A DNA stretch of 34,050 nt from an uncultured Rickettsiales bacterium (GCA_946413485.1 CAMKKS010000004.1:1-34050), one strand, 5' to 3'. Counted from the stretch's first letter, positions 24,076-33,511 are shown. The notes: generated by a model from the sequence alone, not told the origin. A program made the numbers and translations.

Positions 24076-26478
24076 CTATCTTCGTATACGTCGATCAGAA
24101 TTATTCAAATTATAAAAATTATTACCGGAATAATTATTGCTATTTTTATATTTTCTGTCCCACTCTTTTTGTTTTTTTAGTTTATCTAAGAGAATCAAAA
24201 AACCAATTAGTATAATACATAATAAGTATACCCAAAACTCTATAACTGGTCTTGGTGGTATTTCATTTTTAAAAGTTAACCCACTGCTATATTGTTGATT
24301 ACCCTTATATTCTTCATCTTTATTATAATTATAATTATAATTTATTTTATTTGAATTTGAATTTTTCTTTTTTGGTTGTCCACTTCTTGCTTTTTCAGCA
24401 TAAAAATTAGGATTTATAATTTCTCTTGTTTTAGGAGCATTTACATTAGGCGCATTAGGTATAATAATTTCATCATCATTATGTTGCTGTGGTTGTTCAG
24501 ACGCAGGAACATTAGGTATAGGCGGTAATGTAGTTGTTGGAGGCACATTTGCATTTGGAACAACTATTTGTTCCGGTTGTTTTATTTTTTCTAGTCTTTT
24601 GTCAATTAAAGCAAGTTTTTTATCAAGTTCAGGATCGTTAATTTCAATATCATTAATATCAAGTTCATCACTGTATTCTAAGCTTAAATTATTTGGTACT
24701 TGAATATCTAAGATATTGAATTCGTTTAAACTATTATCTTTGTCTATTTGACTTATATTATCATCATCATTATTATTAAATTTTATTTGTTGATCATTAT
24801 TTATGTCTTCTATATTAAGTTCTGCAGGAGTAAAATTAAGATCAAATTCTTCATCATTATTATTTTGATTATTATTAAGATTGTTAATATTTAAATTATT
24901 TGGAATATTAATGTTAAATATGGATGGACGATTTCTATGGCTATTTCTATTGTTATTTATGTCATTAATTTGTTCAAATTTTTTCCAAAGTTTTATATTG
25001 TCAATAATTTCTAAAACCTTTTTTGCTTTCTCATTTGTTGAAGCAATAAAATCTTCTTCAACCATAGATTGACCCACGGCAACATCATTAAGACTATTTA
25101 GAAAAATGTTTTTATAACGTTCCGATTTTAACCTTTGATAACAAATATATTCAATCAATTGATATGCTGCAACTATTTTACTTCTATCACATAAAGAAAA
25201 ACGACTTTTATCTTTCTTTGCAGGATCATCCTCTTCGGCAATATAAAAGTTATCTGTTTTTTGATAAAAAGCTTTATCAATAATGCCACATTCATCTATT
25301 GATAAAATACCTTTATCTATCAGTTTACAAATTATTTTTCTTAAATTACTAATTCTCGTTAATTCAGCATTCTCAATTGTTTTTAGTAAATTATTTTGTT
25401 CATTGTCACTAATTTTGCATTTAATAGCTTGAGGTGATTCGTATTTTATTTTTTGACCTAGACAATTTTTTCTTATGTAAACCATTGGTCCTAATCTAAG
25501 TGACTTTATTTTGGATTTTGCCTCATCGCGCGTTATAAAACTAATATTTCCATCATTATAATAACGAATATTGTCATCATACCCTATAAAACTAAGCATT
25601 GTCCAATGAGTAGCACTATGTAAACCACAGCTTGCTAAAACATATTCTTCACCATTAAGTGTAATATTAGAAATTAAATCTAAATTTAAATCTACTGTTT
25701 TAACCTTTACTGGTTGAACTCCTTTTTGAATTAAAACTTTTTGTTCTGATTTATAAGAATTACCAATATGGTCAACAACAACTACATCTGAAAAATTATT
25801 TTCCCCTACAGCTAACATTGTTGTTTTATAATTATCATCCCCTCTTGGAGAACATGTAAAAACTCTTTGATTTGCATCATAAGACCATGAAGAAAACATT
25901 GGACTTGAAACATTGTTGTCTCTGTTTTTTTTTGTTTCTTCGAAAAAATATTTTTTTTGCTGTGCATCGTAACTTATTTTAAATTTAGTTCCTTCGTTAA
26001 CGTATGAAACTATCGGATCTTTTACGTATCCTTCATTTTGTAGAAAATATTCTCTATCTTGATCTTTTTTGTTGCTAAAAGCAAGATAATTAAATTTTTC
26101 AATAATAGCGCTAACAGTCTGTCCAGCATCCTGCATTGCAAACATACCTTCGTTAATACGATCATGCATTAAAACATAAAGATTACAATATAAAAAACTA
26201 AATATTCTTGCGCTCTCTTGTGGTTTTTTATTATGTAACAATAAATATAAATTATAATAGTATTTTTCTAGATTTGTCCAACCGTGACTATCAGGTTTTT
26301 TTTGTCCTAATACTGTTGCATAGTCCTTCAAAGCCTGCATAAAAACAGGATGGTAAAATAATGTTCGTAGACAAACATTAAAGAAGCAACTCATGCCTAT
26401 GTTTCCTGTTCCACGGAAATCTGTTCTAAACCTATTTATGCTATAATCAACAAAAGTAGCATTATTGTTTAAAATCAT
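24076..26478 (-). CDS. ubiquitin-specific protease (USP)-like protein, membrane-anchored, candidate host-directed effector
   Basis: An 800-residue protein whose N-terminal ~330 residues carry the marks of a eukaryotic USP deubiquitinase. The Cys box is N26-IGMS-C31-FFNVCLRTLFYHPVF, with the oxyanion Asn five residues before the nucleophilic Cys, as in USPs. The His box is YVLASCGLHSATHWTMLSF, with the candidate catalytic His at 291, followed by IRYYNDGNISFIT with Asn308/Asp309 as the third catalytic residue. Some USP features are short or missing: no zinc-finger CxxC pairs and no H-x-G-H-Y. Residues ~330-510 look helical. Residues ~520-735 are Asn/Asp/Pro-rich and disordered. A single membrane helix (~746-766, FWVYLLCIILIGFLILL) is followed by a basic Asn-rich tail ending DRRIRR. 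There is no N-terminal signal peptide. It would act on host ubiquitin if delivered. A papain-like or C39-type peptidase is the alternative. Confidence 0.7.
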   Translation of the reverse strand: MILNNNATFVDYSINRFRTDFRGTGNIGMSCFFNVCLRTLFYHPVFMQALKDYATVLGQKKPDSHGWTNLEKYYYNLYLLLHNKKPQESARIFSFLYCNLYVLMHDRINEGMFAMQDAGQTVSAIIEKFNYLAFSNKKDQDREYFLQNEGYVKDPIVSYVNEGTKFKISYDAQQKKYFFEETKKNRDNNVSSPMFSSWSYDANQRVFTCSPRGDDNYKTTMLAVGENNFSDVVVVDHIGNSYKSEQKVLIQKGVQPVKVKTVDLNLDLISNITLNGEEYVLASCGLHSATHWTMLSFIGYDDNIRYYNDGNISFITRDEAKSKIKSLRLGPMVYIRKNCLGQKIKYESPQAIKCKISDNEQNNLLKTIENAELTRISNLRKIICKLIDKGILSIDECGIIDKAFYQKTDNFYIAEEDDPAKKDKSRFSLCDRSKIVAAYQLIEYICYQRLKSERYKNIFLNSLNDVAVGQSMVEEDFIASTNEKAKKVLEIIDNIKLWKKFEQINDINNNRNSHRNRPSIFNINIPNNLNINNLNNNQNNNDEEFDLNFTPAELNIEDINNDQQIKFNNNDDDNISQIDKDNSLNEFNILDIQVPNNLSLEYSDELDINDIEINDPELDKKLALIDKRLEKIKQPEQIVVPNANVPPTTTLPPIPNVPASEQPQQHNDDEIIIPNAPNVNAPKTREIINPNFYAEKARSGQPKKKNSNSNKINYNYNYNKDEEYKGNQQYSSGLTFKNEIPPRPVIEFWVYLLCIILIGFLILLDKLKKQKEWDRKYKNSNNYSGNNFYNLNNSDRRIRR

Positions 26479-26572
26479 GCATTAAACCGCAATATTATAC
26501 AATAATATCAATTATTATCAAATTTAAATAGACTAAAAACTCAAAAAATATTAATGTTTTTTTTACACTAAA

Positions 26573-28261
26573 TTACATCATTGGCATTCCGCCCATACCA
26601 CCCATGCCTGGCGTTCCGGCTGAACAATCACACTCCTTTTTTGGTTCATCAAAAATTGCAGCCTCTGTTGTGATAATTAATCCAGCAACGGAAGCAGCAT
26701 TTTGAACAGCCATTCTAGTTACTTTAACAGGATCTACAATACCCTCTTCTATCATATTTACAAAACCTCCTGAAATATCACCACTTTCTCTTTCGCTAAC
26801 ATTTTTTGGTGCAAAACTTGCATCAAAACCATAATCTTTTTGCTTTGAGTTTTCTATTTTACTGATAATATCAGATGGTTCAAAACCTGCATTTTGTAAA
26901 ATTTTTGTTATAGGCGCTTTTAAAGCTTTCTTAAAAATACTAACACCAAGTCTGACATCTTCATTCCATACTTTAATATCATTGACTTCATTAATAGCTC
27001 TTAATAACGAAACGCCACCACCAGCTATTACACCTTCCTCTAAAGCAGCTCTTGTTGCGTTTAAAGCATCATCCACTCTATCTTTTTTCTCTTTTACTTC
27101 AATTTCAGAAGCACCACCAATTTTTATAACCGCAACACCACCTGACAATTTAGCCAATCTTTCTTGTAACTTTTCTTTATCATAATCACTTGTTGATGAC
27201 TCAATTTGATTTTTAATCTGATTACAACGGGTTTCTATATCTTTTTTGTTACCATTACCATCGACTATTGTGCAATTATCTTTATCAACAATAACCCTTG
27301 ATGATGACCCAAGATATTCTGGTTTAATATCTTCAAGTTTCATTCCTAATTCCTCACTAATAACTTGTCCTTTTGTTAAAATAGCGATATCTTCAAGCAT
27401 TGCTTTTCTTCTATCGCCAAAACCAGGAGTTTTAACAGCGCAAACCTTTAAACCGCCACGTAATTTATTAACAACAAGTGTTGCCAAAGCCTCACCTTCA
27501 ACGTCTTCAGCGATTATTAATAATGGTCTACCAGACTTCATAACAGCTTCTAAAAGAGGTACCATTGGTTGTAATGAGGTAAGTTTTTTTTCAAAAATTA
27601 AAATAAATGGATTTTCAAGTTCAGCTGTCATTTTATCGGCATTTGTAACAAAATATGGTGACAAATATCCGCGGTCAAAACTCATACCTTCTACAACATC
27701 AAGTTTTGTTTCCAACGATTTTCCTTCTTCAACGGTTACAGTTCCATTGTTACCAACTTTCTTGATTGCTTCAGCTAATATGTCGCCAATTTCTTTATCT
27801 CCATTTGCAGAAATTGTTCCAACTTGAGCTATTTCAGTTTTTGTTTTTATTGTTCTGGCATTCTTTTTTAAATACTCAACAACTTTATTAGCAGCAAGAT
27901 CAATACCACGCTTTAAATCCATAGGATTTATGCCGGCCTCAACGGCTTTTATCCCTTCTTTTACAATTTCTCTTGCTAAAACAGTAGCCGTTGTTGTGCC
28001 ATCGCCAGCTTTATCATTAGTTTTACTAGCAACTTCTTTTATCATCGAAGCACCAAGATTTTGTGCTTTATTACTTAACTCAATTTCTTTTGCAACGCTA
28101 ACACCATCTTTTGTAATTCTAGGTGAACCATAACTTTTATCTATTACAACATTTCTTCCTTTTGGTCCTAATGTAGCTGAAACTGCATCAGCTAAAATAT
28201 CAATACCACGTAACAATTCTTTTCTTGCTTCAGAACTATGTAATACAATTTTTGAACTCAT
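26573..28261 (-). CDS. groEL: chaperonin GroEL
   Basis: The 60-kDa chaperonin subunit that forms the double ring for protein folding, 562 residues. It shows [17 protein letters not shown] (ATP site), [14 protein letters not shown], the apical domain segment [52 protein letters not shown] across ~405-436, and a C-terminal [11 protein letters not shown] tail. It is intact. The co-chaperonin groES normally lies directly upstream, but only about 115 bases separate groEL from the divergent MORN gene. groES is therefore not in its usual place and must be elsewhere if present. Confidence 0.98.
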   Translation of the reverse strand: MSSKIVLHSSEARKELLRGIDILADAVSATLGPKGRNVVIDKSYGSPRITKDGVSVAKEIELSNKAQNLGASMIKEVASKTNDKAGDGTTTATVLAREIVKEGIKAVEAGINPMDLKRGIDLAANKVVEYLKKNARTIKTKTEIAQVGTISANGDKEIGDILAEAIKKVGNNGTVTVEEGKSLETKLDVVEGMSFDRGYLSPYFVTNADKMTAELENPFILIFEKKLTSLQPMVPLLEAVMKSGRPLLIIAEDVEGEALATLVVNKLRGGLKVCAVKTPGFGDRRKAMLEDIAILTKGQVISEELGMKLEDIKPEYLGSSSRVIVDKDNCTIVDGNGNKKDIETRCNQIKNQIESSTSDYDKEKLQERLAKLSGGVAVIKIGGASEIEVKEKKDRVDDALNATRAALEEGVIAGGGVSLLRAINEVNDIKVWNEDVRLGVSIFKKALKAPITKILQNAGFEPSDIISKIENSKQKDYGFDASFAPKNVSERESGDISGGFVNMIEEGIVDPVKVTRMAVQNAASVAGLIITTEAAIFDEPKKECDCSAGTPGMGGMGGMPMM

Positions 28262-28292
28262 AAAAAAATAAAAACAAAACTTTCTAAAAAGA

Positions 28293-28321
28293 TATTTAAT
28301 ATAATATTTTTTTTTTTCAAG
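28293..28321 (-). promoter_or_regulatory. possible groEL promoter (CTTGAAA-type -35)
   Basis: On the minus strand CTTGAAA (28321-28315) is followed, 16 bases after TTGAAA, by TAAATA (28298-28293), about 31 bases before the groEL ATG. CTTGAA resembles both the alphaproteobacterial sigma70 and heat-shock sigma -35 boxes. The -10 is weak, so the assignment is tentative. Confidence 0.3.
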
Positions 28322-28390
28322 AGTTTGATTTTTTAAAACAAACTAAAAATAAAAATTTGTTTTTTATTCATTTTATTGTACAATCTATTC

Positions 28391-29521
28391 GTGAAATTTT
28401 TAACACAATTTATAAAAACTATTATAAATAGAAATACATTCGCGATTGCGATGATATTTATTATAATAGCTGGCACGATAACGATTGCACCGACTATTTA
28501 TGGTATTTTTTTCTTAAGAAAGAAAAAAAGAAACATTGTTCGAAATCAGGATGACATTGATGATATAAAAATAATTGATTCAAATGAAAATAATGAAAAC
28601 GAAGACGATGAAAGAATAATTATTGATAATCTTAAAAAAAATTCTAATCTAACAGATTTCAATATAAGAAAAATAAATCTAAAAAAAAATGATTTCATCA
28701 AAAATACAAAATTAATAAAAAATAACACTGGTATAATACCAATAAAAAAAATAAATATCGATACCGATGTAAATAACGATAATAAGGACAACGATGCAAA
28801 TTTTAAGATAAAGATCAAATCAACACAAGAAAAATTAATAGATAAATATACAGAAAAAATAAAACATAATAATGGTGTAAACATTAATATTAACGGAAAT
28901 AATATCGCTGATGTTATCGATCAAACAAATGGAGAAAAAATTTATTCCGGTAGCTGGATAGGAGGTTCGCCTAATGGAAATGGTTGCTTATATAGCACAA
29001 AAAATAATGGTATTCTTTATAAAGGCTATTTTATAAATGGAAATTTAAATGGTCAAGGAAATATTTACAATGATAATGGAATAATAATTTATAGTGGTTA
29101 TTTTATGAACAATAAAAAAAACGGTAAAGGAGTAGAATTTTATGATGATGGTAAACTAAAATTTGATGGTACTTTTGTGAATGGCGAGAAAAATGGTCCT
29201 GGAAAAGAATTTTATCAATCCGGAAGAGTTAAAACAATAGCAACATGGAAAAATAACAAAATAGATGATACTTTAAAAATAATTGAACATTATGATAACG
29301 AAGGTAACAAAATAAAATTTGAAGGGTTTAAAAATTTTTACACCAAAGACGGTAAAGAAGAAAAAAAATGCAGAGTATTTAACGAAGAAGGTACGATGAT
29401 ATACGAAGGTACTATGAACAAAGGTATGAAATGGAATGGCAGAATGTACGACAATGGTGCTGTAATAAAAGTTATAAAAAATGGTGAAACCTTTAATGTC
29501 AATAACTCATTGCATATGTAA
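28391..29521 (+). CDS. membrane-anchored MORN-repeat protein
   Basis: A protein of 376 residues if it starts at GTG 28391, or 381 if at TTG 28376; neither start has a ribosome-binding site. An N-terminal membrane helix (~18-43, FAIAMIFIIIAGTITIAPTI) is followed by an RKKKR stop-transfer cluster and ~130 residues of Asn/Lys/Asp-rich linker. From ~183 on it has MORN repeats: YSGSWIGGSPNGNGCLY, YKGYFINGNLNGQGNIY, YSGYFMNNKKNGKGVEFY, FDGTFVNGEKNGPGKEFY and degenerate copies to the end, each with the G-x-G/NGxG pattern. MORN repeats bind membranes or proteins and are frequent in eukaryotes and in proteins of intracellular bacteria. It may be an envelope scaffold or a host-interaction protein. No operon partner is clear: pyruvate kinase follows after 51 bases. 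Confidence 0.75.
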   Translation: MKFLTQFIKTIINRNTFAIAMIFIIIAGTITIAPTIYGIFFLRKKKRNIVRNQDDIDDIKIIDSNENNENEDDERIIIDNLKKNSNLTDFNIRKINLKKNDFIKNTKLIKNNTGIIPIKKINIDTDVNNDNKDNDANFKIKIKSTQEKLIDKYTEKIKHNNGVNININGNNIADVIDQTNGEKIYSGSWIGGSPNGNGCLYSTKNNGILYKGYFINGNLNGQGNIYNDNGIIIYSGYFMNNKKNGKGVEFYDDGKLKFDGTFVNGEKNGPGKEFYQSGRVKTIATWKNNKIDDTLKIIEHYDNEGNKIKFEGFKNFYTKDGKEEKKCRVFNEEGTMIYEGTMNKGMKWNGRMYDNGAVIKVIKNGETFNVNNSLHM

Positions 29522-29572
29522 TATAAATAATTTTATGTTGTTTATTATTTTACATAATTCATAATATTGAAT

Positions 29573-30691
29573 ATGAAAAAAAATAGAAAAAATAAAAATA
29601 TTAAAATTATAGCAACTTTAGGAGATAAAGGATGGACAAAAATTCAAAACTTTACAAAAAAAGGCGCAAACATACTTAGAATAAATGGCTCTCATATAAA
29701 CAACTATCAACATTTATGTGAATTTTTAAAAAAAATCTCAACTAACATGAATAAAATAAATAATAACATCGAAATAATGTATGACACACAGGGCCCGGAA
29801 ATAAGAACTATTATAATAAGCAACAATAAAAACTCATATTATGAAATAAAAAATAATGACATCATCATTGTGCATACAAATATATCAGATAAAGAAGTAA
29901 TCTTTAAAAATAAGAAAAAACCATTTCACATTGGTGTAAATTATGGTAATTTTATAAATGATGTAAAAATTGGCGATTTAATAACTATAGAAAATCGTAC
30001 ATTATATGCTAAAATAATTGAAAAAAATAAAAAAAAAGGAATTGTTAAATTAAAAATAACTTCCATTAATACAGAAAATAACAAGTATAAATTAACAAAT
30101 AGAAGGCATATAAATCTTCTTGGTAAAAATGTAAGTCAAGAAACTTTAACAGAAAATGACAAAAAATATATTGAAAAATCAGTATTATCAGGAGTAAAAT
30201 ATTATGCAATTTCGTTTGTTAGAGAAAAAAAAGATATTATAGAAGTACGCAAATTAATATTATCAACAATAAAAAAGAAATATAAAAAAGATACAGATAA
30301 AATTATGAAAAACATAAAAATTATCGCAAAAATAGAAACAAGACAAGGTCTTGATAATCTTGACGAAATAACTAAAGAATCAGATGGTGTAATGATTGCA
30401 AGGGGCGACTTATCCAGTGAAATTCCTGAAGAAGAAGTTCCATATGCAAAGGAAAGAATTATATTAACATGTAATAAATACAAAAAATTTTCTATTTTAG
30501 CTACTAATGTTCTTGAAGGTTTTATCAAAAACAATGCCGCGTCGTTAAATGATATAGACACAATTGTATCAGCATTAAAACTTGGTGTAGATGCTATAAT
30601 GCTTTCAAATGAAACAGCTAATTTAAAACAAGGTGAAAAAACAATAGAAGAATTAAAAAAACATATCAATTTTTTCTACAAAAATAACTAA
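29573..30691 (+). CDS. pyk: pyruvate kinase, short form lacking the C-terminal domain
   Basis: The enzyme makes pyruvate and ATP from phosphoenolpyruvate and ADP. Visible motifs are IIATLGDKGW (normally TLGP), LRINGSH (phosphate-binding R-x-N-x-S-H), YDTQGPEIRT, the catalytic segment KIIAKIETRQGLDNLDEI, DGVMIARGDLSSEIPEEEVP and DAIMLSNETAN. It is 372 residues against about 470 for typical enzymes: translation ends right after the barrel, so the C-terminal allosteric domain is missing. The usual TRAE segment before VxDG is replaced by AASLNDID, and ARGDLG reads ARGDLS. I chose the ATG at 29573 over a TTG at 29567. The enzyme may be unregulated, or partly decayed. The reading frame is intact, which argues for function. 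Confidence 0.85.
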   Translation: MKKNRKNKNIKIIATLGDKGWTKIQNFTKKGANILRINGSHINNYQHLCEFLKKISTNMNKINNNIEIMYDTQGPEIRTIIISNNKNSYYEIKNNDIIIVHTNISDKEVIFKNKKKPFHIGVNYGNFINDVKIGDLITIENRTLYAKIIEKNKKKGIVKLKITSINTENNKYKLTNRRHINLLGKNVSQETLTENDKKYIEKSVLSGVKYYAISFVREKKDIIEVRKLILSTIKKKYKKDTDKIMKNIKIIAKIETRQGLDNLDEITKESDGVMIARGDLSSEIPEEEVPYAKERIILTCNKYKKFSILATNVLEGFIKNNAASLNDIDTIVSALKLGVDAIMLSNETANLKQGEKTIEELKKHINFFYKNN

Positions 30692-30731
30692 AAATATTTG
30701 TTTTTTATTTTTATCATTTTAAATCCTATTT

Positions 30732-31967
30732 GTGAGTGAAGAATATACTTGTTTTGTTGATTTTGGGCTTGAACATGTAACTCTTTTAGTAGCACAAATA
30801 GAAAACAACCAACTAATTAGTATACCATTTATAAGAGAAAAAAAAATTAATATTTCATTAAATAATAGGCCTCAAAGCGCAATAGAACAAAGTGAAAATT
30901 TTGATGCTCTTTTGATTTTAATATCTGAAGCAGAAAAATTTTTACATACTAATATTTTTTCAATAATTTTTTTATTAAAAAACAAATCAATAAAATTATT
31001 CTTTTCTAGAAAGAAAATGGTCTTTAAAAAACAACAAAAAATCACTCAAGTTAACAAAGAAAAATTAGCTACTTCTGCAATAAAGGATTTTTATGATGCT
31101 TCTAATAGCGATTATAATATGTTAGATATTATTTGTAATAATTTTATAATGGATGAAAATTCATTAACTAAAAATCCTTATAAATTAACATGTCATTCAT
31201 TATCATTAAACGCAACAATAATTGGGATAAAAAAATCTTTTACTTCAAAAATAAGCAATATATTAAAGGAGTTTAAAATTCATACAAAACATTATATATC
31301 TCCATGTATCGCTGTAAGTGAATTGTTTACTAATTGTTTTACTCAAAATAGTAATTATTTATTCATAGATATAGGCTCAAGCTCTGCTGAATATTGTATT
31401 ATACATAATGGTTGTTTAGTTTATCTTGATAACATATGTCTTGGCGGACTTGATATGACCCGCGATATATCTCAGGAAGCAAAAATTCGTATTTTTATTG
31501 CCGATGAAGCAAAAAAAGAAATAAATAACAAAAAATATAGAAACATAGAAGATGAAAAATCAAAATTTTTAATAAGAAAAATAGAAGACATCGCTGATGC
31601 AAGATTAAATGAAATTGCTAATTTTATACTAAAAACAATCAAAGAAAATAAATCATTAAAAAATATTTTCTTTAAAAAAATATACATCTTTGGCGGCGTT
31701 GCGATGTATAAAAATACAATAGATATAATAAGTAGTGTTTTTGATAATGCAGAAGTTGAAATTCCAAGTTTAGAATATATTTACAATAATGATGTTATCA
31801 TAAATAAAAAAATTAAAGAAAAGGATTTTAAAATTGAAAATATACAACTTTTTGGAGCATTAATTTTTTATGTAAACAATCTAAATATGTATCAAAATGC
31901 AAAAAATGGTTTTTTATTTAAAATTCCTTCAAAAATTTCTTGCTTTTTAAAAGACATACTTTACTAG
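30732..31967 (+). CDS. ftsA: divergent cell-division actin-like protein FtsA
   Basis: FtsA tethers FtsZ to the membrane at the division site. At 411 residues with a GTG start it has normal length and sits directly before ftsZ. Actin-fold landmarks are FIDIGSSSAEYCIIHNGCLVYLDNICLGG (phosphate-2 region, ~214-242), IADEAKKEI and IYIFGGVAMYKNT (adenosine region). A C-terminal amphipathic helix (FLFKIPSKISCFLKDIL) fits the membrane-targeting sequence. The phosphate-1 loop, usually DIGTSK, reads VDFGLEHVTLLVAQI, lacking the Thr and Lys, so nucleotide binding could be altered. The overall sequence is highly diverged and Lys/Asn-rich. The call rests on fold motifs, the C-terminal helix and synteny. 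Confidence 0.8.
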   Translation: MSEEYTCFVDFGLEHVTLLVAQIENNQLISIPFIREKKINISLNNRPQSAIEQSENFDALLILISEAEKFLHTNIFSIIFLLKNKSIKLFFSRKKMVFKKQQKITQVNKEKLATSAIKDFYDASNSDYNMLDIICNNFIMDENSLTKNPYKLTCHSLSLNATIIGIKKSFTSKISNILKEFKIHTKHYISPCIAVSELFTNCFTQNSNYLFIDIGSSSAEYCIIHNGCLVYLDNICLGGLDMTRDISQEAKIRIFIADEAKKEINNKKYRNIEDEKSKFLIRKIEDIADARLNEIANFILKTIKENKSLKNIFFKKIYIFGGVAMYKNTIDIISSVFDNAEVEIPSLEYIYNNDVIINKKIKEKDFKIENIQLFGALIFYVNNLNMYQNAKNGFLFKIPSKISCFLKDILY

Positions 31968-31990
31968 ATTTTTTGTTAGTTGTTTTTTTT

Positions 31991-33454
31991 ATGCAAAATG
32001 ATATAGATACTGATGAAGTTTCTGTTAGTGCATTTCCGAAGATATCTGTTTTTGGTGTTGGTGGTGCAGGAATAAATGCTGTAAATAATTTAATCTTATC
32101 TCAATTAGATAACATAAAATTTGTTGTTGCTAACACTGATTGTCAAAGTTTAATGAACTCTCTCGCTGGTACAAAAATACAACTAGGTGCAAAATGCACA
32201 AAAGGACTTGGTGCTGGCTCTAAACCAGAAGTAGGCAAACAAGCCGCTGAAGAAGCTTGTGATATAATAAAAAGAGAATTATCTGGTACAGATATGGTAT
32301 TTATAGCAACCGGAATGGGTGGCGGCACAGGTACAGGTGCATCTCCCGTAATAGCAAAAATGGCAAAAGATATGGGAATATTAACCGTTTTAATAGCAGT
32401 AAAACCATTTTTATTCGAAGGAAAAAAAAGAATGGTAACGGCTAATAGAGGCGTTGAGGAATTAGAAAAAATTGCTGATACTTTAATTGTAATTGAAAAT
32501 CAAAAATTATTGGAAGCAAATAATGATATTACTGTTGCAGAAAGTTATGCAATAGCTGATGGTATACTTAGACAAGCTGTATATTGCGTTGTAAATATAC
32601 TTTTAAAACATGGTTTTCAAAATCGTGATTTTGCTGATATAAAAACCGTTTTATCATCCGCTGGACGTGCTATTATTGGTTACGGTGAAGATGTAGATCC
32701 ATTAGAAGCTACAAAATTAGCAATCAATAATCAAATTTTAGAAAATAATTCTATTCATGGAGCAAAAAACATACTAGTAAATATAAGCGGAAACAGAAAT
32801 ATAAAATCTTCAGATATTGAAAAAATTATAAACAAAATTAGAGATGAAGCAAAAATAAATGAAGATGATGATCCAAATGTGATTTTTGGTACAGTATTTG
32901 ATGAGGCCATTGGTAATAATATTCGTGTTTCCGTGATTGCTGCTGGATTAGAAAAAAACATGTTAAATATAAATAAAACTAAGGATATAGATTGTAAAAA
33001 AGAAAAACAAGATGAAGAATTAAAAGATATTGTTGATGATAATGATAAAAATATCACTGAAATGAAAAAAATTGAAGCTCCTGTTTTTGTAAATCCACTA
33101 AATGAAGATGATTTAACCAATGATGAAAGCTTTAATTTAAATATTCAAGAAACAGATGATAATGTTACACCATTTTATAATACATTCTTTACAGATATAA
33201 AAAAGAAAAAAGTAAATAAAGAAAATAACAGAATAAATAATTCAAAAGATGATCAAAATTTAGACAAAAAAGAAAAAGAAATTAGCTTATTTGATAGTAG
33301 TAATAGAAATAGTAGAAAAAATTTCCTTTCAAGAATTTTAGATACAATAAGTAATGTACCAGATGGAAAAAATTACGATAATGAAATAGAAGATTCGGAA
33401 GAAGACGATGACTACATTTATAACACACCAACAATAAAAAGAAAAATTGGTTAG
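31991..33454 (+). CDS. ftsZ: cell-division GTPase FtsZ
   Basis: The tubulin-like GTPase that forms the division ring, 487 residues from the ATG at 31991; an upstream in-frame TTG would overlap ftsA and gives no conserved residues. Motifs are FGVGGAGINAVNNL, the tubulin signature MGGGTGTGASPVIA, KPFLFEGKKRM, DTLIVIENQKLL and the synergy loop NRDFADIKTVL. After ~325 comes a long acidic, Lys/Asn-rich linker. The C-terminal peptide that normally binds FtsA (DIPxFLRRQ) is replaced by something like YNTPTIKRKIG at the very end, which keeps only a Pro and basic residues. It lies 23 bases after ftsA. Confidence 0.96.
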   Translation: MQNDIDTDEVSVSAFPKISVFGVGGAGINAVNNLILSQLDNIKFVVANTDCQSLMNSLAGTKIQLGAKCTKGLGAGSKPEVGKQAAEEACDIIKRELSGTDMVFIATGMGGGTGTGASPVIAKMAKDMGILTVLIAVKPFLFEGKKRMVTANRGVEELEKIADTLIVIENQKLLEANNDITVAESYAIADGILRQAVYCVVNILLKHGFQNRDFADIKTVLSSAGRAIIGYGEDVDPLEATKLAINNQILENNSIHGAKNILVNISGNRNIKSSDIEKIINKIRDEAKINEDDDPNVIFGTVFDEAIGNNIRVSVIAAGLEKNMLNINKTKDIDCKKEKQDEELKDIVDDNDKNITEMKKIEAPVFVNPLNEDDLTNDESFNLNIQETDDNVTPFYNTFFTDIKKKKVNKENNRINNSKDDQNLDKKEKEISLFDSSNRNSRKNFLSRILDTISNVPDGKNYDNEIEDSEEDDDYIYNTPTIKRKIG

Positions 33455-33511
33455 TAGTTTTATTATTATTGAAAATTAAAAAAATAAAACTTTTCTTAAA
33501 AAGTCGTTTTA

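Noticed and set aside
24076-26478. C39-type or generic papain-like peptidase for the USP-like protein
   Set aside because: The Asn five residues before Cys, the FFNVCLRTLF continuation and the distant His box with a following YYND fit USP better; kept only as an alternative.
27246-27827. Long open frame on + antisense to groEL (about 190 residues)
   Set aside because: It is fully inside the conserved groEL gene, has Ser/Thr/Pro-rich shadow composition and no recognisable motif.
28376-28390. TTG start for the MORN protein at 28376
   Set aside because: There is no ribosome-binding site for either candidate; GTG at 28391 begins directly with a basic-hydrophobic anchor, so it was preferred, though not proven.
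30202-30669. Open frame on - inside pyruvate kinase
   Set aside because: It is antisense to clear catalytic motifs, has no family resemblance and its composition mirrors the opposite strand.
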